DNA of 64,000 nucleotides from Fidelibacterota bacterium (lineage in GTDB: Bacteria > Fidelibacterota > Marinisomatia > Marinisomatales > TCS55): assembly GCA_014239435.1 (NCBI GenBank), contig JAAZYX010000020.1:124001-188000 (forward strand), given 5' to 3'. The notes below the pieces were generated by a model. It was not told the origin of the DNA. It saw only the letters and a list, made by a program, of their open reading frames with translations, and did no database searches. This document shows, in pieces, positions 26,340-36,179 of this stretch (its first letter is position 1; the number at the start of each line of letters is the position of its first letter). The position numbers were made by a program, and so were the translations under genes.

Positions 26340-27848
26340 ATGAAATACGGATTGATAGCCGCGGGGGAACGTCACACAGCTGAAGCAGGGCAGCATATCC
26401 TCGAGTCGGGCGGAAATGCTTTCGACGCAGCCGTGGGGGCGGTGTTCACTTCTATGACATCTGAGTATGGCCTTACCAGCGCAGGCGGAGGTGGCGCATG
26501 CTTAGCTTGGCGAAAAGGTGATAAACCAATCTTCTACGATTTTTTTGTAGATGCTCCAATAACTCCTAAATCAAAGGAGATAGATTTTTTCAGTACCATC
26601 ATTGATTTCGGAACCGCACAGCAAGAATTTCATATTGGGAAAGGATCCATTGCTGTGCCGGGGAATATTAAAGGGTTGTTCCAAATTCACAAAGAATTAG
26701 GCATCTTACCAATTTCCCGAGTTTTAGAACCGGCGATTCAGATAGCTAAAAATGGCATACCTCTTGATAAGCTTCAATCGTATGCCATAAAATTACTGGA
26801 ACCAATTCTGACTCTTGATCCCATAAATAGAAAATTATTTCAAAAGCCTGATGGAACGTTAATTAAGGAGGGTGATATACAGAAAAATCCGGATTTCGCG
26901 GATTTTCTTGAAATACTTATTAAAGAGGGTCCAGATTATTTTTATAATGGAAAAGGCGCTGAGCTTATTCTTTCTCAATCAGAATCGGGTGGTTTTTTAA
27001 ATGCTCAAGCTTTAGCCAAATATGACGTCAAAAAAAGACGTCCCGTCCAAACACAGTATTTGGGGAAGACTATTTATTCCAATCCCGCTCCATCTACGGG
27101 TGGAACCTTAATCAGCTTTTTTTTAGCGTTAATACATCAAAGCAACCTGAATATGTCTATAGAAAACATAGCCTTAGCTATGAATCTAACAAGTCAAGTA
27201 AGACATCAATTTGAGCAGCGTTCATTGGAAAATATTCTTTCGGAAAAATCAATTAAGACTTTTGTTTCAAAATTTAAAAATCATGACTGGGGCTTTACAA
27301 AACCGGGGGTGTATGGGCGAGGAGAAACCACACATGTCAGTATATTGGATAAAGCTGGAAATGCCGTCAGCCTTACAACAACCAATGGAGAAGGAAGCGG
27401 GCATGTTATTCGGGGAATGGGTGTTATGTTAAATAACATGCTGGGAGAAGAGGATTTAAATCCAAAAGGATTTCATCTATGGAACAAGCAGAGCAGAATC
27501 CCCAGCATGATTGCTCCTACAATTGTCGCAGGAGAAAGTGGGCCTGAGTTGATCCTGGGCAGCGGAGGAAGCAATAGAATTCGATCCGCAATTTCACAAG
27601 TGATACTCAATTACTATCAACAGAGAATGGACCTTGAATCCTCTATTTCCCAACCCAGAATTCACCTAGAAGGCAGTAGCCTCCACTGCGAGCCCGGTAT
27701 AGAGTTGCGAGCAAAAGAATCGATTCCATCTGAAATAGAAATAATAAATTGGAATGAACAAAATATGTTTTTTGGAGGAGTGAATGCCGTAACAAATGGC
27801 GCGGCGGTTGGTGATTCCCGTAGAGGATGTGTTGGGATAGTCTGTTAA
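26340..27848 (+). CDS. gamma-glutamyltransferase-family protein
   Basis: The 502-residue Ntn-hydrolase shows the GGT pattern from start to end: GGNAFDAAVGA, an AGGGGACLAW loop, GSIAVPGN, then the processing site ETTHVSILDKAGNAVSLTTT. Thr330 should be the catalytic nucleophile created by self-cleavage. GSGHVIRGMGVMLNNML and GGSNRIRSAISQV complete the small subunit. The ATG at 26340 gives a direct family start and no signal peptide, whereas typical GGTs are exported. It should hydrolyse or transfer gamma-glutamyl groups. Its 3' end overlaps the convergent gamma-glutamyl hydrolase gene by four bases, and glutamate-cysteine ligase is next to that. Confidence 0.85.
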   Translation: MKYGLIAAGERHTAEAGQHILESGGNAFDAAVGAVFTSMTSEYGLTSAGGGGACLAWRKGDKPIFYDFFVDAPITPKSKEIDFFSTIIDFGTAQQEFHIGKGSIAVPGNIKGLFQIHKELGILPISRVLEPAIQIAKNGIPLDKLQSYAIKLLEPILTLDPINRKLFQKPDGTLIKEGDIQKNPDFADFLEILIKEGPDYFYNGKGAELILSQSESGGFLNAQALAKYDVKKRRPVQTQYLGKTIYSNPAPSTGGTLISFFLALIHQSNLNMSIENIALAMNLTSQVRHQFEQRSLENILSEKSIKTFVSKFKNHDWGFTKPGVYGRGETTHVSILDKAGNAVSLTTTNGEGSGHVIRGMGVMLNNMLGEEDLNPKGFHLWNKQSRIPSMIAPTIVAGESGPELILGSGGSNRIRSAISQVILNYYQQRMDLESSISQPRIHLEGSSLHCEPGIELRAKESIPSEIEIINWNEQNMFFGGVNAVTNGAAVGDSRRGCVGIVC

Positions 27849-28573
27849 GTTTTTTTTCTGGTAGTTGCCTCAGTCGCAAGCCATTTAAATAATTTTATTT
27901 GATTCTTATTCCCCGGCATCATTTCAGGGTGCCATTGAACGGCAATAAACGCATTGCCCTGTTTTGCATCCTCTATAGCTTCAATAAGTCCGTCCGGAGA
28001 TGTCGCCACAGCTCGTAAGCCGTTACCAAGCGCTCGAATTCCTTGATGGTGTGTAGATGCTACTTCAATAGTATCAGTTCCTATAACCCTATAAATAGTA
28101 CTGTCTTTTTTTATGGTTACGGAATGGTAACCAAGCTCGCCGTTGAATTCTCCATGATAAACCGGATTTTCCATTTGTGTATTAATATCTTCGTAGAGCG
28201 TTCCTCCGTAAATAACATTGATATGCTGAAGTCCAAGACAGATAGCTAAAATTGGCTTCCCCCTGTTTTTGACTGCGTGAAATATCGCCCTATCAAAGGC
28301 CTCCCGAGTGGGATGAAGCACATCTTCATCTACAAGATCCGGATTCGATCCATTATATAAGTCATTCGGGATATCCGGCCCGCCTACAATAACAAGCGCA
28401 TCAACCGTGTCTGCAATTTCATTTATACCATTATTGTCAACCGGATAATGAACCGTAACCGGAATCCCGCCGCCATCCCAAACAGCCTTATAATACTGTT
28501 CCTTAGTCCCATTCCATTGGGCGTTATTCCAATGATAATAATATGGATTAATTCCAATAAGAGGTTTAGGCAT
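27845..28573 (-). CDS. class I glutamine amidotransferase-like gamma-glutamyl hydrolase (PuuD-like)
   Basis: The 242-residue protein belongs to the peptidase C26/PuuD group. The nucleophile Cys112 lies in AICLGLQHINV, and the other catalytic residues are His215 and Glu217 in VQWHPEMM. STHHQGI, typical of PuuD-like enzymes, supports hydrolysis of a gamma-glutamyl amide. I chose the ATG at 28573: it sits in ATGCCTAA, overlapping the stop of the glutamate-cysteine ligase gene, and has AAAGGCAGG upstream. The 57-base 5' extension lies wholly in the upstream gene. The substrate may be a gamma-glutamyl peptide or amine. Confidence 0.85.
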   Translation of the reverse strand: MPKPLIGINPYYYHWNNAQWNGTKEQYYKAVWDGGGIPVTVHYPVDNNGINEIADTVDALVIVGGPDIPNDLYNGSNPDLVDEDVLHPTREAFDRAIFHAVKNRGKPILAICLGLQHINVIYGGTLYEDINTQMENPVYHGEFNGELGYHSVTIKKDSTIYRVIGTDTIEVASTHHQGIRALGNGLRAVATSPDGLIEAIEDAKQGNAFIAVQWHPEMMPGNKNQIKLFKWLATEATTRKKT

Positions 28574-29867
28574 TGGCCTGCCTTTCAATAAGAAACTCTC
28601 GCACCGAAAGCCCAGATTTTCTAAAATCATTCTGGGTGGATAATGTTATAATTCCATTTGATTTAATATGATCCAAATATGGATTCAAATATTGATCCTC
28701 ATTTTCCCAATTGAATTTTTCAGCGCGCCCCCTTAAGCCCATAAGCGCAATGTCACAAAGAGCGTAGAGCCACTCTTCTATAGTTTTTCCATTCGGACCT
28801 AATTGATATATATCAATTTTTTCCACGGTTTTTTCAAGCGAAATGCGATCCTCATCCGTCCAATTTTGAACAATATCCAATATTGCATCACGTGATTCCT
28901 GTGCCATCAATATCCCCGTCCAAAAAGCTACCGGCGCCATTTCAAAGCCTCTTGGCGGTCTGTCCATTCCGCGAACTTCAATCACATTTTTGAAGCGGAC
29001 ATGCGTAAAAATTTGGTGTAAAACAGTTAGAATATCTTTTCTATCCAATTGGCCGGACGCTTTCAAGGATTCTAACCATTCACCCAGGGTGCCATCATAA
29101 TTATCAAAATTGTTATTCTTATCAATTATAAAAATGGCTGGTGCGGTCGGTATAAACCTACAGACTTTATCCAATAGATTTTGGCGGGTGTTAATCCCAT
29201 GATTTAATAAGGATCCTGTTCTGGATGGGTCCGTTTCATTCCAAATACCATATCTTAAGTTGTCTTTCCCAGAAGTCCGTCCTGACAGAAAGGGGCTGTT
29301 AGAGAACAAAAGCGATACAATCGGTGTGATACAGTCGGCAATAAACGCCATTTCCTCAGCATCAGATTCGGATGTTAAATCAATATTAACCTGAACGCTG
29401 CTAGAGCACCGCATCATCCATGGTCCACGGCCTCCTATTTTTTCATATCGGTCCCGCATTAATTGATATTTTTTTAAATCAATTAGTTCGATATCGTCTG
29501 GGCTAAAAAGTGGATCTATCGCATAATCAGCAAGAAATAATTCATGTTGCGCAGCAATATCGAAAAGAGTGTCCATATAAGATTCCAATTGCGCATGAAT
29601 ATCGTGAAGGCCGACAAAGGGTGTAGATCCCCATTCAATTTGCCCCCCCGGCTCAAGAGATGTTGAAACACCTATTTTATTAATAATTTCAGTTTTTTCG
29701 AGTGCCTCTAAAAAATCCGTTGCAGAAAATCTATCGCACGGATTTACCGGAATTCTCTTCATATCCCTGTCATAAAATATACATTCCAACTCGACACCAA
29801 TCTTTCGCTCATCCTCCTCAACAAGATTTGAAAGAATATAGTTTTTAATATGTTCTTGAATTGTCAT
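28566..29867 (-). CDS. gshA: glutamate-cysteine ligase family protein (plant/EgtA-like)
   Basis: This 433-residue ligase should join glutamate to cysteine using ATP. The region around GPWMMRCSSSVQVNIDL matches the MM-x-x-x-x-(S/T)-VQVN(I/L)D core of plant-type and alphaproteobacterial GCLs. EPGGQIEWGS, a nucleotide/glutamate-site segment, and VIEVRGMDRPPRGFEMAPVA, an active-site segment, also fit. No glutathione synthetase is nearby, so the product may be gamma-glutamylcysteine itself or enter another pathway such as ergothioneine synthesis. The gene starts 5 bases after the ABC permease gene and overlaps the gamma-glutamyl hydrolase start. Confidence 0.82.
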   Translation of the reverse strand: MTIQEHIKNYILSNLVEEDERKIGVELECIFYDRDMKRIPVNPCDRFSATDFLEALEKTEIINKIGVSTSLEPGGQIEWGSTPFVGLHDIHAQLESYMDTLFDIAAQHELFLADYAIDPLFSPDDIELIDLKKYQLMRDRYEKIGGRGPWMMRCSSSVQVNIDLTSESDAEEMAFIADCITPIVSLLFSNSPFLSGRTSGKDNLRYGIWNETDPSRTGSLLNHGINTRQNLLDKVCRFIPTAPAIFIIDKNNNFDNYDGTLGEWLESLKASGQLDRKDILTVLHQIFTHVRFKNVIEVRGMDRPPRGFEMAPVAFWTGILMAQESRDAILDIVQNWTDEDRISLEKTVEKIDIYQLGPNGKTIEEWLYALCDIALMGLRGRAEKFNWENEDQYLNPYLDHIKSNGIITLSTQNDFRKSGLSVREFLIERQANA

Positions 29868-29872
29868 GCTAT

Positions 29873-30889
29873 TTATGTTTCTGTCATCGTGGGGTCTAGG
29901 GCGTCGCGCAATCCGTCACCTAATAAATTAAACCCCAAAACCGTCAAAGCTATCGCAATCCCGGGGCTCAACGATATCCATGGCGCTGTCCGGATAAAAT
30001 CTTTTCCATTATTGATCATTGCGCCCCAGCTTGGAGTCGGCGGCTGTGCGCCTAATCCAAGAAACGACAAGCTTGCTTCTGCCATAATCGCGCCGGCGAT
30101 CCCCAAGGTATATGTTACCAATATTGGAGCAAGGCAGTTTGGCAAGATGTGCCTCCATAAAATTCTTTGAGTCCCGAATCCAAGGGTTTGTGCAGCAGAT
30201 ACAAATTGTTCTTCCTTTATTTTAAGCACTTGTCCTCTCATTAATCTGCACATTCCCGGCCAAGAAACCAATCCTATTGCGACAAATACTACTGTCAGAT
30301 TTGGGTCAAACGCAGCTGTTATTCCAATCAAAAACAATAAGGTTGGAAAGCCAAACATTACATCTGTGAATCGCATAATGAGTTTCGATGTAAATCCTTC
30401 CCTGTATCCTGCGAGTGCTCCCAAAATTACGCCTATCAACATCGAAATCGTACTCGCGCTAAATCCAACAATAAGTGAAATTCGGGCGCCGTACACAAGT
30501 CGGGAAAAAATATCTCTCCCAAAATGATCTGTACCTAAAAGATAAAAAACATCATCTTCAGATGTGAACTGTGAATCCATAAGTGTCCTGACGCGGCCGG
30601 TGAGATCTGTAAACTCAATTTTATCGCCTAATCTTCGAATGGATGCCACGGCTTCGATTTGTTCTGGTAAAGATGCATTGTATTGGAAGCGAATTACATG
30701 TCCACGAAATCCGGGCGATACATTTCTAAAATCCAAAACCTGCGTGGTGGGACCCATAGGTGCAATAACCGGTGCCAATAAGCCCAATAGCATAATAAGA
30801 ATCACCACCGCGAGCCCAATCATTGCCGCAACATTGGATTTTAACCGCATCCACGCAATCTGCCAAAAGCTTTCAGTCCGCCGAGGCAT
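29873..30889 (-). CDS. peptide ABC transporter permease, OppC/DppC type
   Basis: The 338-residue permease has an N-terminal OppC domain, an unusually long periplasmic loop (about residues 45-125, FRGHVIRFQYNA through GRVRTLMDSQF) and the family GTDHFGRDIFSRLVYGAR. Five further helices carry the ATPase-coupling EAA loop EEQFVSAAQTLGFGTQRILW. I prefer the ATG at 30889 over a TTG nine codons upstream. The gene overlaps the OppB-type permease gene by 17 bases. It would move peptides, perhaps gamma-glutamyl peptides given its neighbours, into the cytoplasm. Confidence 0.88.
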   Translation of the reverse strand: MPRRTESFWQIAWMRLKSNVAAMIGLAVVILIMLLGLLAPVIAPMGPTTQVLDFRNVSPGFRGHVIRFQYNASLPEQIEAVASIRRLGDKIEFTDLTGRVRTLMDSQFTSEDDVFYLLGTDHFGRDIFSRLVYGARISLIVGFSASTISMLIGVILGALAGYREGFTSKLIMRFTDVMFGFPTLLFLIGITAAFDPNLTVVFVAIGLVSWPGMCRLMRGQVLKIKEEQFVSAAQTLGFGTQRILWRHILPNCLAPILVTYTLGIAGAIMAEASLSFLGLGAQPPTPSWGAMINNGKDFIRTAPWISLSPGIAIALTVLGFNLLGDGLRDALDPTMTET

Positions 30890-31811
30890 TTCTTTCCATT
30901 CTGATTCGAGGATCAATTACACCATATAAAATATCCACAATCATATTTGCCATGATAAACATCAGTGCCATAAACAGCACTGTTCCTTGTATTACCGGGA
31001 AATCCCGTTTTAAAATTGCATCCAGGGCAAACCTGCCTATTCCAGGCCATCCAAAAATAGATTCGGTCAAAACAGCGCCGGAAAGGTAGCTCCCAAAATC
31101 GGTTCCTATTACTGTAATAACGGGAATCAGCGCATTGGGTAAAGCGTGCTTTAGCACAACTTTCCATTCAGGAATCCGCTTTGAGCGGGCTGTTCGTATA
31201 AAGTCTTTATTCATCACATCCAGCATAGACGCCCTCGTTATGCGTGCTAAATACGCTGCGGATCGAGCGCCGAGCGTTATTGCTGGTAGAATTAAATATT
31301 CAACTCCGCCAAACCCGGTTGGCGGGAGCCATTGCAGATAAACGCCAATAAACAGGGCCAGCATTAAGCCCAACCAGAATACCGGGGTGGAAATACCCGC
31401 AAGTGCAAAAATCATGATTCCTCTGTCCAAGAGCGAATTTGGCCGCAGTGACGACACAATACCAATACCAACACCAATCAGAACAGCAATAAACATAGCT
31501 GATGCTGCAAGCAATGCTGTATTCGGGAGTTTATCCATCAAGTCGGAAGTGACTGACCTGCCTGTGATAAACGAAGTCCCCAAATCCCCTCTGACAATCT
31601 GGCTCAAATACACTGCAAACTGCTTCCACAATGGATCGTTTAAATGTAAATCTTCTCTCAACTCTTGTATTCGCGCTTCATCAAACCGCTCTCCCACCAT
31701 TGACACAACCGGGTCGCCTGGGATGATGTACATCAAGATAAAGGTGATAATAATAACTCCCAGAATTACCGGGACAGATTGCCAAATACGTTTAAAGATG
31801 TATTGAATCAT
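30873..31811 (-). CDS. peptide ABC transporter permease, OppB/DppB type
   Basis: The 312-residue integral membrane protein starts MIQYIFKRIWQSVPVILGV, as OppB/DppB/GsiC proteins do, and has six helices. The EAA-like loop is DFIRTARSKRIPEWKVVLKH followed by ALPNALIPV. It pairs with the OppC-type permease to make the translocation pore. Its start overlaps the substrate-binding protein stop by four bases. No ATPase gene follows. Confidence 0.9.
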   Translation of the reverse strand: MIQYIFKRIWQSVPVILGVIIITFILMYIIPGDPVVSMVGERFDEARIQELREDLHLNDPLWKQFAVYLSQIVRGDLGTSFITGRSVTSDLMDKLPNTALLAASAMFIAVLIGVGIGIVSSLRPNSLLDRGIMIFALAGISTPVFWLGLMLALFIGVYLQWLPPTGFGGVEYLILPAITLGARSAAYLARITRASMLDVMNKDFIRTARSKRIPEWKVVLKHALPNALIPVITVIGTDFGSYLSGAVLTESIFGWPGIGRFALDAILKRDFPVIQGTVLFMALMFIMANMIVDILYGVIDPRIRMERNASAD

Positions 31812-33370
31812 AATTCTTTCTTGTGAATGTCTATATACCTTTCAGCATTAAATATCAGCTTTGGAGCATATCCATCAATCCATGGCTGCACTGCCGTATG
31901 GGTTCTCCCATGCCATAAAAATACCCAAGGAACATCGTTTTTTATCATGATATGGGTTTCCTCTATAAGCATATTTCTTTCCTTCCCGGGAAGCATCTGC
32001 TGAATTTTTTCTATCATTCTGTCTACCATTGGATTACTGTACCGATTTCGTTTTGTCATGGATTCTTGACTGTGAAATAAGGGATATAAAAAATTTTCTG
32101 CATCAGGATAATCGGCGAACCAGTCAAGATAGTACAAATCCGGTTTACCTTGGCGCACTGCTGTTTTGAACACATTCCAATCGCTTCTTATTATTTCTAC
32201 AAATATTCCGACTGCAGACCAATACGATTGAAATGCCTCCAATACATGAAACATTTCTGATCCACCCGCTACCCATAGTTCGGTTTGAATGCCTTCATTA
32301 TAGCCGGCCGATTTCAACTGTTGGATAGCTTCTTCCGGATTAAACGGAATCGGATTTTCTTGAGGCGATTCCATAAGCTGCGGCGGGACAGGGCCTTCCG
32401 CCCTAGTCCCGGATCCCGACAAAAGTAGTGATAATATTTTTTCTCTATCTATGGCGAGGTTCATGGCTAATCTTACGCGTCTGTCATTAAACGGAGGGCG
32501 CGAACAATTCATTCCTATATACCAAATATTCAACTCATCTTTTTCTACAACACGGCCTTCCCATGTATTTTTTGATTTCCATCGTTTCAGCTCAATATCC
32601 GGGATATCTACTAAGTCTAAATTCCCAGCTTCAAATTCTGCCATTCTTGCTAAAGATTCCGACAAAATTCGAAACAAAAGTTTTTTGGCTTTTGGGCGAC
32701 TTCCCCAATACATTTCATTCCGCTTAAATGAAATCTGACCGTCCCGCTGCCAATCCAACAGAATCCATGGTCCGCTCCCGGCTGGATTTTCTTTTAGCGA
32801 TGATACCTTTTTAGCGTTTACAATGGATGCAGACGGCATTGCTAGATATTGGATAAAAGGTGCAAACGGTTCCTCTAATTCGATAACCAGCGTGGAATCA
32901 TTGATGTTCTTTAAACCTGACACAATCGCTGCGCCTTTATCCATAAACGCATCCGCACCTTTAATTCTGTTAAAGAGCCAAGACTGCGGAGAGCCAACTG
33001 CTGGAGACAATACTCTTTGAAAAGATAAAACCACATCTGAGGCAGTCACTCGAGTGCCGTCATGAAATTGTGCAGAGGTGTTTAAATGGAAAGTGTATCG
33101 CGTACCTTTTGCATCCAGTTTCCATGAATGGGCTATCCCGGGAATGATATTTGTAGATTCTCCAAAATGAACAAGATTATCGTAAACAAGTGTCATCATT
33201 TTCCCGGTTCGGATATCAGTAGCAAATGCCGGATCAAAGCCTCGGATATCGGCCGAAATGGCAAAACTTAGCGCTGCCTGAGGGCGATCTGTTTTAACAC
33301 AGCCCGCACCAAGAATTAAGCAGATAGTTAAGATGCTCGACCCATAAGTTTTTAGAATTTTGGCTTGCAT
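31808..33370 (-). CDS. peptide-binding lipoprotein, SBP_bac_5 family
   Basis: The 520-residue protein has a lipoprotein signal peptide with lipobox LGAGC (Cys24) and the extracellular solute-binding family 5 fold. Typical segments are FDPAFATDIRTGKMMTLVYD, HLNTSAQFHDGTRVTASDVV and RRVRLAMNLAIDREKIL. It would capture oligopeptides or glutathione-like peptides in the periplasm and deliver them to the two permeases downstream. It heads a five-gene run that ends with glutamate-cysteine ligase and gamma-glutamyl hydrolase. GsiB, the E. coli glutathione-binding protein, belongs to the same family. Confidence 0.9.
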   Translation of the reverse strand: MQAKILKTYGSSILTICLILGAGCVKTDRPQAALSFAISADIRGFDPAFATDIRTGKMMTLVYDNLVHFGESTNIIPGIAHSWKLDAKGTRYTFHLNTSAQFHDGTRVTASDVVLSFQRVLSPAVGSPQSWLFNRIKGADAFMDKGAAIVSGLKNINDSTLVIELEEPFAPFIQYLAMPSASIVNAKKVSSLKENPAGSGPWILLDWQRDGQISFKRNEMYWGSRPKAKKLLFRILSESLARMAEFEAGNLDLVDIPDIELKRWKSKNTWEGRVVEKDELNIWYIGMNCSRPPFNDRRVRLAMNLAIDREKILSLLLSGSGTRAEGPVPPQLMESPQENPIPFNPEEAIQQLKSAGYNEGIQTELWVAGGSEMFHVLEAFQSYWSAVGIFVEIIRSDWNVFKTAVRQGKPDLYYLDWFADYPDAENFLYPLFHSQESMTKRNRYSNPMVDRMIEKIQQMLPGKERNMLIEETHIMIKNDVPWVFLWHGRTHTAVQPWIDGYAPKLIFNAERYIDIHKKEL

Positions 33371-33477
33371 GGGGCTATAAACTTACAATATTCGTTTATT
33401 GTTAGGAATCTTCCTTGCGGGCGCTAAAGATAGCTTATTAACTTCCTCGCCAATTTAACTCCATGAGGAATAGGATT

Positions 33478-36177
33478 ATGAATCACAACGTTTATTTCTT
33501 TGGCGGCGATAGTGCAGACGGATCCGCAGATATGAAAAACCTTTTAGGAGGGAAGGGCGCCAATATGGCCGAAATGGTAAACCTTGGTATTCCTGTTCCC
33601 CCCGGGTTCACTATTACAACAGATGTCTGCACCCATTATTACGAAAATGACAATGCTTATCCAGACGCTCTTGAGGGAGACGTGAAGGAGGGAATTGAAA
33701 AAATTGAAAAGACAATCGAAGGAATATTCGGAGATAGTAATAATCCGCTTCTGGTATCCATTCGTTCGGGGGCTCGAATATCAATGCCGGGAATGATGGA
33801 AACGGTGCTAAATGTTGGGCTCACATCTAAAACCATCCCCGGGCTTATCGAGAAAACAAATAATCCCCGATTCGTGTATGATGCATACCGTAGACTTATC
33901 ATGATGTATGCAGATGTTGTGATGGAAAAAGCAGCCGGAGTTGATGTGCTAGATGGACATGGAATTAGACATAGGCTCGAGTGCATAATTGATGATTATA
34001 AAAAAGGAAAAGGGTTTACTGCTGACACCGATTTGTCGGGTGATGATTGGCATACCGTTTCAGATGCATTCAAACTGGAAATAAATAATACACTAGGGAA
34101 GGAATTCCCGGACGATCCGTATGAACAACTTTGGGGAGGAATTGAGGCAGTTTTCAGAAGTTGGAATGGAAAGCGTGCGGTGAATTATCGGCGTATAGAA
34201 AACATTCCGGGTAAATGGGGGACGGCAGTCAACATTCAAGCAATGGTTTTTGGAAATATGGGCGAAGATTCGGCTACCGGTGTCGCATTTACTCGAAATC
34301 CTGCTACAGGCGAAAACGTATTTTATGGAGAATGGCTCACAAATGCGCAGGGTGAAGATGTCGTTGCCGGTACAAGAACTCCTAATCCGCTAAACGAATC
34401 TACAAAAACCTATGATACCCAAGAGTTGCTTTCTCTTGAAAATTCTATGCCGGAGATATACAAAGAACTTTCCGATATCCGTACTAAGCTTGAAAACCAT
34501 TATTCCGATATGCAGGATATTGAATTTACCATTCAAAATGGCCGACTATGGATGCTTCAAACTCGCGTAGGGAAACGAAATGGGGTGGCTGCCATAAAGA
34601 TGGCTGTAGACATGGCAACAGAAGGAATGATAAATAAAGAAACTGCGTTAATGAGAGTAAACCCAGACCAATTAGACGAGCTGCTTCATCCAATGCTGAA
34701 TCCGGACAGCGAGCAAAGAGCGACACTCCTTGCAAAAGGGCTTCCTGCTGGTCCGGGCGGAGCTTCCGGAAAAATTGTTTTTTCAGCTGATGCTGCGGAA
34801 GCGTGGAAAAATAAGGGAGAACAGGTAATTCTTATTCGCGAAGAAACATCGCCGGAAGATGTGCACGGAATGCACGCGGCGGAAGCTGTTTTAACCGCAA
34901 AAGGCGGCATGACATCTCATGCAGCACTGGTTGCCAGAGGATGGGGGAAATGTTGCATTGTTGGCTGTTCCGATCTTCATATTAATGTTTCAGATAAAGA
35001 AGTTCATATTGGAGAAAATGTGCTCAAAGAAGGCGACTGGATTACCATGAATGGAACACTAGGAAATATATATGAAGGGCAGATTGACCTCATTCCGGCA
35101 AAACCCGACACACATCCGGAATATTTGGAATTGATGGAATGGGCTGATGAAACCCGGAAAATGAAAATCAGAACAAACGCCGATACTCCAGAAGACGCCA
35201 AGCAGGCGATTCAATTTGGCGCTGAAGGGATTGGATTGTGCAGAACAGAACATATGTTTTTCGATGAAGACAGGATTTTAGCGATTCGAAAAATGATTCT
35301 GTCTGATAATGAAAGGGATCGGAGAGCCGCGGTGATGGAACTCCTGCCTTTTCAAAAGGAAGATTTTAAAAGAATTTTTATGGCTATGGACGGAAATCCA
35401 GTAACCATCCGACTATTGGATCCGCCGTTGCATGAATTCATGACTCTTACTGATTCCCAAACAACGGAACTAGCAGCACATGTTGGTCTAGACAAAATCC
35501 GGGTGGAAAAAAGAATATCAGGACTGCATGAATTAAATCCGATGCTCGGTCACCGAGGATGTCGTCTCGGAATCGCATATCCTGAAATTACAGAAATGCA
35601 GGCGCAGGCAATATTAGAAGCTGCGACAGAGCTCATAAAAGATGGTATTTCTGTCTCGCCAGAAATTATGATTCCACTCGTTGGAACTGTTGCTGAGTTT
35701 GCAGATCAGGAAAAAATTGTTAGATCGATTGCTGAAAAAGTACATGCCAAATCAAAAATTAAGGTGAATTTTTTGGTTGGAACAATGATCGAGCTACCGC
35801 GGGCGTGTTTAACCGCAGATGAAATAGCAGAGAGGGCGGAGTTTTTCAGCTTTGGGACCAATGATCTTACTCAAACCACTTTTGGATTCAGCCGAGATGA
35901 CATAGGATCGTTTTTGCCTGATTATTTAACCCGAAGCATTCTTCCGGAAGACCCATTCCAAAGTCTTGATATAACAGGTGTTGGGAAACTGGTTTCTATG
36001 GCAGTTGGGTTGGGGCGCGCTGTCAGTCCTGATTTAAAAATTGGAATTTGCGGAGAGCATGGCGGTGATCCATCTTCTATTAAATTCTGCAAAGAAACCG
36101 GTTTAGATTATGTGAGTTGTTCCCCATTTCGTATACCCATCGCCCGCCTAGCAGCTGCTCAGTCTGAGCTAAATTAA
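33478..36177 (+). CDS. ppdK: pyruvate, phosphate dikinase
   Basis: This is a complete 899-residue PPDK that interconverts pyruvate, ATP and phosphate with PEP, AMP and pyrophosphate. The ATP-grasp domain is N-terminal (LLGGKGANMAEMVNLGIPVP). The phosphohistidine lies in GGMTSHAALVARGWGKCC (His481 from this start) and the catalytic Cys858 in GICGEHGGDP within the C-terminal barrel. I chose the ATG at 33478 because GAGGA lies about nine bases upstream and the family start MNHNVYFFGG follows. An ATG five codons upstream overlaps that site. It is a single-gene transcript ending in a clear terminator. Confidence 0.95.
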   Translation: MNHNVYFFGGDSADGSADMKNLLGGKGANMAEMVNLGIPVPPGFTITTDVCTHYYENDNAYPDALEGDVKEGIEKIEKTIEGIFGDSNNPLLVSIRSGARISMPGMMETVLNVGLTSKTIPGLIEKTNNPRFVYDAYRRLIMMYADVVMEKAAGVDVLDGHGIRHRLECIIDDYKKGKGFTADTDLSGDDWHTVSDAFKLEINNTLGKEFPDDPYEQLWGGIEAVFRSWNGKRAVNYRRIENIPGKWGTAVNIQAMVFGNMGEDSATGVAFTRNPATGENVFYGEWLTNAQGEDVVAGTRTPNPLNESTKTYDTQELLSLENSMPEIYKELSDIRTKLENHYSDMQDIEFTIQNGRLWMLQTRVGKRNGVAAIKMAVDMATEGMINKETALMRVNPDQLDELLHPMLNPDSEQRATLLAKGLPAGPGGASGKIVFSADAAEAWKNKGEQVILIREETSPEDVHGMHAAEAVLTAKGGMTSHAALVARGWGKCCIVGCSDLHINVSDKEVHIGENVLKEGDWITMNGTLGNIYEGQIDLIPAKPDTHPEYLELMEWADETRKMKIRTNADTPEDAKQAIQFGAEGIGLCRTEHMFFDEDRILAIRKMILSDNERDRRAAVMELLPFQKEDFKRIFMAMDGNPVTIRLLDPPLHEFMTLTDSQTTELAAHVGLDKIRVEKRISGLHELNPMLGHRGCRLGIAYPEITEMQAQAILEAATELIKDGISVSPEIMIPLVGTVAEFADQEKIVRSIAEKVHAKSKIKVNFLVGTMIELPRACLTADEIAERAEFFSFGTNDLTQTTFGFSRDDIGSFLPDYLTRSILPEDPFQSLDITGVGKLVSMAVGLGRAVSPDLKIGICGEHGGDPSSIKFCKETGLDYVSCSPFRIPIARLAAAQSELN

Positions 36178-36179
36178 GA

